Source of the DNA: Ignavibacteria bacterium
GTDB taxonomy: Bacteria > Bacteroidota > Ignavibacteria > Kapaibacteriales > UBA4661
Length of the DNA stretch: 6,355 nucleotides
Direction of reading: 5' to 3'
Assembly: GCA_013298375.1 (NCBI GenBank)
Contig: JAAFHM010000135.1
Location: 4,194-10,548 of the forward strand
The notes beneath the pieces were generated by a model, which was not told where the DNA came from, searched no databases, and was given only the letters and a program-made list of their open reading frames with translations. Made by a program: the position numbers and the translations under genes. Positions 1 to 4,580 of this stretch are shown piece after piece (position 1 is the first letter of the stretch; every line of letters starts with the position of its first letter).

Positions 1-6
1 GGAAAA

Positions 7-39
7 CCCGTACTGCCGCTTGAGAAGCGGTAGTACGGG
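7..39 (+). other. Strong 15-bp hairpin upstream of the kinase gene
   Basis: The arms at 7-21 (CCCGTACTGCCGCTT) and 25-39 (AAGCGGTAGTACGGG) pair over 15 positions around a GAG loop. The only non-Watson-Crick position is G15 with T31, which is a G-U pair in a plus-strand transcript and a C-A mismatch in a minus-strand one. No T-run follows on the plus strand. On the minus strand the stem is followed by TTTTCC, so weak termination of a leftward transcript is possible. It could be the terminator of a gene left of the window, a leader structure for the kinase mRNA, or a copy of a dispersed palindrome. The window edge prevents a choice. Confidence 0.55.
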
Positions 40-83
40 CTGATGAGCGCGGAACAGTTACGTTCATTTTTACCCAAAACGGC

Positions 84-2201
84 ATGAAGTGGTGTTTGAG
101 ATGTATTCTTGTGTGTATATTGTTCGGCATTGCGCCGAGAATTGCTGCGCAATCGCTTACACCTGTGGTACTGGATACAGGGCGCTCGGAGCAGAATGTC
201 CTTGGTCGTGAAATCGAATATTTAGAAGATGCCTCCCAAGCGCTGACGCTTGATTCGGTATTGTCTGCCGAATATACCCGCCGTTTTACACCGATTCGTG
301 GTCTTTATCCCAATTTTAGCTATACTTCGTCGGCATATTGGCTGAAATTTCGTGTGGTGGTGCGTAATACTCCGCCGCAAGGGAAATGGCTGATTGCCGC
401 CTATTATCCTTCATTGGATTTCCTTGATGTTTATGTGGTCTCACCCTCTGGAAGCCTTGCCATTACTCGTTGCGGCGCACGTGTGGCATGGCAGCAAAAA
501 ATTCTCCCTCATCGCCATCATCTTGCGCCGTTACCAATTACCGACGCAAATGACACACTCACTGTTTTGATTCGTGTCCAATCCCGCATGACGCTCGCTG
601 TGCCGCTTGAAATCATATCGGAGAGGCGTTTTGCCGATAATGAGCGCTCCGAAATGATACCAATGTGGATGTATTACGGCATTGCCATTGCAATGGCAGT
701 CTATAATCTGTTTCTTTTTATTGCTTTACGCGACCGTGCCTATCTCTACTACGTTGCCTACGTGGTGTTGTATAGTTCGTTTATTTTTGTCAGCGTCAAT
801 GGTCTGGTTTTTCAGATGTTTCCCTTATACGCACGGCTTGTTCCCGTGCTTGTCACGACATTTTCTCTGCTTGGTAATATCTTCGGACTACTCTTTGCAA
901 AGGAATTTTTACATTTGAAAGAATTTGGACGCTGGTCGGTGCGTTGGGGATGGGTGTTGATTAGCGCTTGTTTGCTGGGCTTGGGCGGTCAAGGGTTTGT
1001 TCCGATATCGCCGATGCACCGCGCATTGAACCTGATTGCCGTGTTGGTGATTGTGTTTATGATAAGCAATGCCATTCTCTCGGTGCGGCGCGGATTCCGT
1101 CCGGCGGCGTTTTTCCTTGCGGCATGGACGATGTTTTTTCTTGGAGCGCTGGTATTTATCCTTTCCAATTTTGCCATTCTGCCCAAAACGCCGCTCGTGC
1201 AGTTCAGCATCCAGATTGGTTCTGCACTGGAAATGCTGTTGCTTTCATTTGCCTTGGGCGACCGTATTGCTGTTTTGCGCAAAGAGCAGGAACGCGCTCG
1301 TGCAGAGGCATTACAAGGCGAAATGTATCGTTTGCGGAATATTGAACTTGCCGAGGCGAATGAGGAAATTGCCCGACAAAAGGAAGTTTTGGAAGAACAG
1401 GCTCGTGATATTGAGATTGTCAACGCCACGCTTCATGAACAGAATGAGCGCCTTGTGGAATTCGATAATGAGAAAAATGAGTTTTTGGGTATTGCGGCGC
1501 ATGATTTGAAAAATCCACTGGGCGCGATGCGCGGTATGACGGAAGTGCTGCTCATGGACAATGAGCGGATGGGCGCTTCTGACCGTGCTGTGTTTTTGCG
1601 TCAAACGTTGCTGACGATTGACAGAATGATAGAATTGGTGAGGAATCTGTTGGACATCAATGCGATTGAGCGTGGCGGTATCACGCTTTCACCTTTGCGT
1701 GTTGATTTCACTGCCTTAGTGAGGGATGTTCTGGCGGAATATCGGTATCATGCGGAGGAAAAATCGCTAACGCTCATCTTCGACGAAACAACGCACATCA
1801 TCGGCAGAGCCGATACGAAGGCGCTTCGGCAAATTGTGGACAATCTTATTTCCAATGCCATGAAATATTCACCAAAGGGAAAACGTGTAATGGTGAGGCT
1901 TTCACAGCATGAGACAGGTGAATTTATGGCGGTGGATCAGCGAGATATTCTCGCACGCCCTAAGCGAGGTGCGGTAGTGCGCTTGGAAATTCAGGATGAG
2001 GGCGAAGGTATTTCTGAGCAAGACATGAAGCGGCTTTTTGGGAAATTTGCTCGTCTTTCGGCACGACCAACGGGCGGAGAACACAGTACCGGTCTGGGCT
2101 TGAGCATCGTCAAACGCCTTGTCGAAGCGATGGATGGTCGCGTTTGGTGTGAATCCGAACTTGGGCACGGTGCGACGTTTATTGTGGAAATGCCTGCCTG
2201 A
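84..2201 (+). CDS. 7TMR-DISM membrane sensor histidine kinase
   Basis: A complete 705-residue hybrid of a periplasmic sensor, a seven-helix membrane domain and a cytoplasmic histidine kinase. Residues 1-22 form a signal peptide ending I-A-A before Q23, with no lipobox. Residues about 28-185 resemble the 7TMR-DISM extracellular domain 2, a beta-sandwich thought to bind carbohydrate-like ligands. Seven hydrophobic helices follow from M194 to about 396, starting MWMYYGIAIAMAVYNLF (7TMR-DISM 7TM family). A charged coiled coil spans about 398-465. The HisKA H-box is AAHDLKNP, with phospho-acceptor H473. The HATPase domain carries the N-box (DNLISNAMKYS, N591), G1 (DEGEG, 638-642), F-box (LFGKF) and G2 (GLGLS, from 670), so it should be active. 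The N-box to G1 gap is about 47 residues, longer than usual, with an inserted loop near 608-630. The ATG at 84 is chosen because it gives the signal peptide; no Shine-Dalgarno is seen (CCCAAAACGGC precedes it). No response regulator is adjacent, so the partner and the signal are unknown. Confidence 0.95.
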   Translation: MKWCLRCILVCILFGIAPRIAAQSLTPVVLDTGRSEQNVLGREIEYLEDASQALTLDSVLSAEYTRRFTPIRGLYPNFSYTSSAYWLKFRVVVRNTPPQGKWLIAAYYPSLDFLDVYVVSPSGSLAITRCGARVAWQQKILPHRHHLAPLPITDANDTLTVLIRVQSRMTLAVPLEIISERRFADNERSEMIPMWMYYGIAIAMAVYNLFLFIALRDRAYLYYVAYVVLYSSFIFVSVNGLVFQMFPLYARLVPVLVTTFSLLGNIFGLLFAKEFLHLKEFGRWSVRWGWVLISACLLGLGGQGFVPISPMHRALNLIAVLVIVFMISNAILSVRRGFRPAAFFLAAWTMFFLGALVFILSNFAILPKTPLVQFSIQIGSALEMLLLSFALGDRIAVLRKEQERARAEALQGEMYRLRNIELAEANEEIARQKEVLEEQARDIEIVNATLHEQNERLVEFDNEKNEFLGIAAHDLKNPLGAMRGMTEVLLMDNERMGASDRAVFLRQTLLTIDRMIELVRNLLDINAIERGGITLSPLRVDFTALVRDVLAEYRYHAEEKSLTLIFDETTHIIGRADTKALRQIVDNLISNAMKYSPKGKRVMVRLSQHETGEFMAVDQRDILARPKRGAVVRLEIQDEGEGISEQDMKRLFGKFARLSARPTGGEHSTGLGLSIVKRLVEAMDGRVWCESELGHGATFIVEMPA

Positions 2202-2260
2202 GGCTGGTGCTGAGAGCAGATGACGTTACGTTAGGAACATCAGCGAAACAAGTCATTCAA

Positions 2261-2350
2261 TTTTATCCACGAATCGCACGAATGAACACGAATCAAGAGC
2301 CTTGATAGTAGAGTTTCATTCGTGAAGATTTGTGTGATTCGTGGAAAAAA
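2261..2350. repeat. Long imperfect inverted repeat of CACGAAT units (MITE-like)
   Basis: The 31-nt arms at 2266-2296 and 2315-2345 are reverse complements at all but a few positions, with an 18-nt spacer. Flanking TTTTA and AAAAAAA extend the pairing with one mismatch. Each arm contains three 7-mers: CACGAAT at 2268, 2277 and 2287 on the left, and ATTCGTG, ATTTGTG, ATTCGTG at 2318, 2328 and 2337 on the right. The spacers of 2 and 3 nt are mirrored (3 and 2 nt). The structure is thus both palindromic and internally periodic at 9-10 bp. No T-run follows the stem in either direction, so it is a poor intrinsic terminator. From memory, closely similar ATTCGTG-type repeats recur between genes in many environmental bacterial genomes; I could not check this. 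There is no transposase and no clear target-site duplication. Confidence 0.75.
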
Positions 2351-2493
2351 AATATTACGAGTTATTTCACTTGCGGTCCTTAGCAGGAATGCTTCGTTTT
2401 GGAGCAGGTGTCTCGTTTACTGTCTCAAATACGTGTTGGTGTCAGGCTTGGGAGTGTCCAATTTCCTTCACAGTGTCAGCAAAATTCCACACT

Positions 2494-2506
2494 TTTTACG
2501 GTAAAA
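2494..2506. promoter_or_regulatory. Short palindrome TTTTAC-G-GTAAAA
   Basis: Perfect 6-bp arms flank a single G, about 130 bases upstream of the Ro start codon. It could be a small operator, or the TAAAAT within it could act as a -10 element. No good -35 sequence lies at the right distance. Short A/T-rich palindromes also arise by chance, so this is a weak call. Confidence 0.2.
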
Positions 2507-2510
2507 TAAG

Positions 2511-2539
2511 CACATAATGGCGTAATGAAGCCATTTGTG
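2511..2539. promoter_or_regulatory. 10-bp hairpin in the presumed Ro gene leader
   Basis: CACA (2511-2514) and AATGGC (2516-2521), separated by one bulged T, pair with GCCATT (2530-2535) and TGTG (2536-2539) around an 8-nt loop. It lies 95 bases before the Ro start codon. No T-run follows, so it is not an intrinsic terminator. It may be an operator or a 5'-leader structure. No match to a known riboswitch was recognised. Confidence 0.3.
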
Positions 2540-2634
2540 GGAATTGGCATGGTTCTTGGGATTTGCTCCGTGAACAATTATTCATTTTTTGTTCTGCTAT
2601 TTTCCCTTGTCATACCGCTTCAGGACTTACGCCG

Positions 2635-4311
2635 ATGGCTAATAAACGACTCTTTCAATCGCTTATTGGAGGCTTGCTGCCCAGCAACACACTTCCAAGC
2701 ACAAATGCCCGTAACCAAGCTGGTGGAAAAGCATACACTCTGTCTCCAAAACACGTGCTTGCGCAGTACGCCGCAACAGGCTGTTTGAATGGCACGTTGT
2801 ACGCGAGTGCGGAAAATCAGCTTGAGCAGATTCTTTCGCTCTGTAATGCTCAAAACAGACTTTGGAATAATGGTTTTATTCCAACCGAATTTATTGCTCA
2901 AACTGCCGTATATGCTCGTGAGAACGGCATGATGAAGGACGTTCCGGCGTTGCTTGTGGCATTGCTCACGACACGCGAAGAAACCGAATACCTTAAAGCC
3001 GTGTTTCCGCGTGTGATTGATAATGGCAAAATGCTTCGCACCTTTGTTCAAATCATGCGATCGGGCGCAACGGGGCGCAAATCACTCGGCACATTACCCA
3101 AAAAATTGATTTTGGATTGGTTTGAGAGCCGCACCGATGAGCAGATTTTTACCAATTCTATCGGCAACGATCCATCGTTTGCCGATGTGATTAAAATGAC
3201 ACATCCTACGCCGAAAACCGCTTCACGACGCGCTTTGTACGGCTATCTTCTCGGCAAAGAATACATCCACGAGGATCTGCCACAACTTGTCCGCGACTAC
3301 GAAGCATTCAAGCGCGGCGAGACCGAAACGGTGCCGAATGTACCGTTTCAGATGCTCACGGCGCTGCCACTTTCCAAGCGTGATTGGGTACAGATTGCCC
3401 GCAACGCAAGTTGGCAGACGCTTCGCATGAATATTAACACATTTGCACGGCATGGTGTTCTGGAAGATGCCGAAGCCGTAGAGCGCATCATTGCTCGTTT
3501 GCAGGATGGTGAGGAAATTCGCCGCGCAAAGGCGTTTCCATACCAACTTTTAGCAGCATACCGTAATATCATTGATGTTGATGCACTTTTGGCAATAACC
3601 CCGACCAACGGCATGACCCAAGAAAGTATCGGCAAACTGCGCACGAAGTTGGCAGAAGCGCTGCAAAATTGTGGTTATGCTCTGGAAGCCGCATTGGAAG
3701 CCGCAACAGCGAATATTCCTGCGTTGGACGGTAAAGTCTTTATTTGCGTGGATGTTTCCGGTTCGATGCAATCACCGATAACGGGGCATCGCAAAGGCTC
3801 GACGACAAGTGTGCGCTGCATTGATGTTGCGGGCTTGATTGCCTCGGCAATACTGCGTAATAATCCTTCTTCGGAAGTGATTCCTTTTGAGCAGCACGTC
3901 GTCAAAACTCGTTTGCATCCAAACGATAGCGTGATGACGAATGCACAGCGCCTTGCTGCTATCAATGGCGGCGGAACGAATTGCAGTGCGGCATTGCGAC
4001 ATTTGAACGAACACCATGCGAACGGCGCTTTGGTGCTGTTTGTTTCCGATAACGAATCGTGGATGGATGCGCAATCGTACCGCTCAACAGCGCTTGCGCA
4101 TGAATGGGAAATTTTCAAAACCCGCAATCCCCAAGCACGACTTGTTTGCTTGGATTTGCAACCAAATTCTACGTCGCAAGCGCATGAGCGCGATGATACG
4201 CTGAACATCGGTGGTTTTTCGGACGAAGTCTTTACGGTGATAAGCGAATTCGCACACGGAAGGCTGAACGAAAGCCATTGGGTGGGTGTGATTGAGCAGG
4301 TTGAACTTTGA
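2635..4311 (+). CDS. rsr: Ro60-type TROVE/vWA RNA-binding protein (Rsr)
   Basis: A 558-residue bacterial Ro orthologue, close in length to Ro60 and the Deinococcus protein (about 530-540). Family members are cytosolic rings of HEAT-like repeats. They bind misfolded RNA ends in the central hole and Y RNAs on the outer face, and in bacteria a Y RNA can tether them to polynucleotide phosphorylase for RNA decay. The TROVE domain spans residues about 20-350: it opens with AGGKAYTLSP and LAQYAATGCLNGTLY, and includes DVIKMTHPTPKTASR near 185. A von Willebrand A domain (about 366-555) has an intact MIDAS metal site: D373-V-S375-G-S377, T448 in GGGTN, and D472 in VSDNES. I chose ATG 2635, with AGGA nine bases upstream (2622-2625) and family-like residues soon after. 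An in-frame TTG at 2563 would add 24 unrelated hydrophobic residues. Two candidate structured RNAs follow the stop within about 230 bases, which fits the common pairing of Ro and Y RNA genes. Confidence 0.93.
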   Translation: MANKRLFQSLIGGLLPSNTLPSTNARNQAGGKAYTLSPKHVLAQYAATGCLNGTLYASAENQLEQILSLCNAQNRLWNNGFIPTEFIAQTAVYARENGMMKDVPALLVALLTTREETEYLKAVFPRVIDNGKMLRTFVQIMRSGATGRKSLGTLPKKLILDWFESRTDEQIFTNSIGNDPSFADVIKMTHPTPKTASRRALYGYLLGKEYIHEDLPQLVRDYEAFKRGETETVPNVPFQMLTALPLSKRDWVQIARNASWQTLRMNINTFARHGVLEDAEAVERIIARLQDGEEIRRAKAFPYQLLAAYRNIIDVDALLAITPTNGMTQESIGKLRTKLAEALQNCGYALEAALEAATANIPALDGKVFICVDVSGSMQSPITGHRKGSTTSVRCIDVAGLIASAILRNNPSSEVIPFEQHVVKTRLHPNDSVMTNAQRLAAINGGGTNCSAALRHLNEHHANGALVLFVSDNESWMDAQSYRSTALAHEWEIFKTRNPQARLVCLDLQPNSTSQAHERDDTLNIGGFSDEVFTVISEFAHGRLNESHWVGVIEQVEL

Positions 4312-4354
4312 ACAATGTGAGACGTGATCTGCGTTCGCACTCCTGTTGAATAAC

Positions 4355-4438
4355 AAAAATCCTCTTGTTCCGAATGCTTGGTGGAACTCCATTTGGTTAT
4401 AGACGTTTCATCATCTCACTCTCGTCGGAACACTTTTT
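4355..4438 (+). ncRNA. Candidate structured small RNA, copy A (possible Y-like RNA)
   Basis: An outer stem pairs TGTTCCGA (4366-4373) with TCGGAACA (4425-4432) perfectly, enclosing 51 nt. It is followed by CTTTTT, as expected for a terminating 3' end. Inside, GGTGGAAC (4380-4387) pairs with GTTTCATC (4405-4412) over 8 bp including two G-U pairs, plus a flanking U-A, leaving a 17-nt apical loop. The 3' side of the internal loop is pyrimidine-rich. The G-U pairs become A-C mismatches on the other strand, which supports plus-strand transcription. A second copy follows at 4458-4539. The total length near 84 nt, the two-stem layout and the position after the Ro gene resemble Y RNAs, and UCCGAA on the 5' strand resembles the metazoan Ro-binding sequence. 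Copy B lacks UCCGAA, so this identity is inference. The 5' end is approximate and no promoter was found; it may be part of the Ro mRNA 3' region. Confidence 0.5.
4366..4438 (+). terminator. Possible first terminator after the Ro gene
   Basis: The 8-bp stem TGTTCCGA/TCGGAACA is followed after one base by five T. It lies 54 bases past the Ro stop codon, and the same bases form candidate RNA copy A. With only 8 bp and a 51-nt loop it would be weak unless the inner GGTGGAAC/GTTTCATC stem forms as well. Confidence 0.35.
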
Positions 4439-4457
4439 ATGATGCGCTTCAGAGAAT

Positions 4458-4539
4458 AAAAAAGCGCGGCAAATGCTGGTGGAACTCCATTCCCTGTTAC
4501 GGACACCTGTTTCATCAATTTTCGTTGCCGCGCTTTTTT
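4458..4539 (+). ncRNA. Candidate structured small RNA, copy B (possible Y-like RNA)
   Basis: The outer stem is perfect over 15 bp: AAAAAAGCGCGGCAA (4458-4472) with TTGCCGCGCTTTTTT (4525-4539), enclosing 52 nt. Inside, GGTGGAAC (4478-4485) pairs with GTTTCATC (4509-4516), exactly as in copy A, leaving a 23-nt apical loop. The shared parts are GGTGGAACTCCATT, the preceding AATGCT (with one base inserted in copy A), and GTTTCATCA. The outer stem sequence is unrelated to that of copy A yet fully paired, and sits at almost the same spacing. That is the pattern expected when structure rather than sequence is kept. Its role could be as a second Ro-bound RNA. An ordinary terminator rarely carries such a large and conserved loop, but a purely terminator role cannot be excluded. 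Confidence 0.5.
4458..4539. terminator. Probable bidirectional intrinsic terminator
   Basis: The GC-rich 9-bp core GCGCGGCAA/TTGCCGCGC is flanked by six A on the left and six T on the right, giving a T-tract directly after the stem on both strands. It lies between two convergent genes: the Ro gene ends at 4311 and the outer membrane protein gene ends at 4581 on the minus strand. This placement suits shared termination. The 52-nt loop is unusually large for an intrinsic terminator, and the same bases form candidate RNA copy B. Confidence 0.6.
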
Positions 4540-4580
4540 GTTGTTGTGGAATCTGGATGCAAAAAGCGTATCCGACACCA

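Larger units (their letters stand above)
2202..2634. other. 433-nt intergenic region between the kinase and Ro genes
   Basis: I see no convincing gene here. The short open frames start inside the inverted repeat or overlap the Ro gene out of frame, and none shows recognisable protein features. The region holds the long CACGAAT inverted repeat (2261-2350), a small A/T palindrome (2494-2506) and a 10-bp hairpin (2511-2539), each listed separately. No T-tract terminator for the kinase gene is visible just after 2201; the only nearby pairing is a weak 4-bp TGCT/AGCA stem. No promoter stands out as matching either the sigma-70 or the Bacteroidetes -33/-7 pattern. The length of the gap and the repeat within it suggest the kinase and Ro genes are separate transcription units. 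Confidence 0.6.

Noticed and set aside
7..60. CTGATGAG directly after the hairpin, resembling a hammerhead ribozyme core
   Set aside because: No GAAA core element or stem II follows, and the bases before the hairpin (AAAA) lack a UH cleavage site.
2322..2504. 60-codon open frame starting inside the inverted repeat
   Set aside because: Its start is in the repeat arm, it has no ribosome binding site, and its composition does not look like a protein.
2563..2634. N-terminal extension of the Ro protein from a TTG start, looking slightly like a signal peptide
   Set aside because: Ro proteins are cytosolic, the extension is unlike the family, and the ATG at 2635 has a plausible ribosome binding site.
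2717..2735. CTGGTGGAA inside the Ro gene as a third copy of the RNA element
   Set aside because: Only about nine bases match, no matching 3' block or outer stem is present, and it lies in well-conserved coding sequence.
2525..2788. 87-codon open frame starting MKPFVGIGM, overlapping the Ro gene
   Set aside because: It overlaps the well-supported Ro start out of frame and shows no recognisable protein features.
4376..4392. GGTGGAACTCC as a tRNA T-arm (YrlA-like tRNA mimic)
   Set aside because: The 7-base loop lacks the TTCRA core of a T-loop, and the bases pair better with GTTTCATC.
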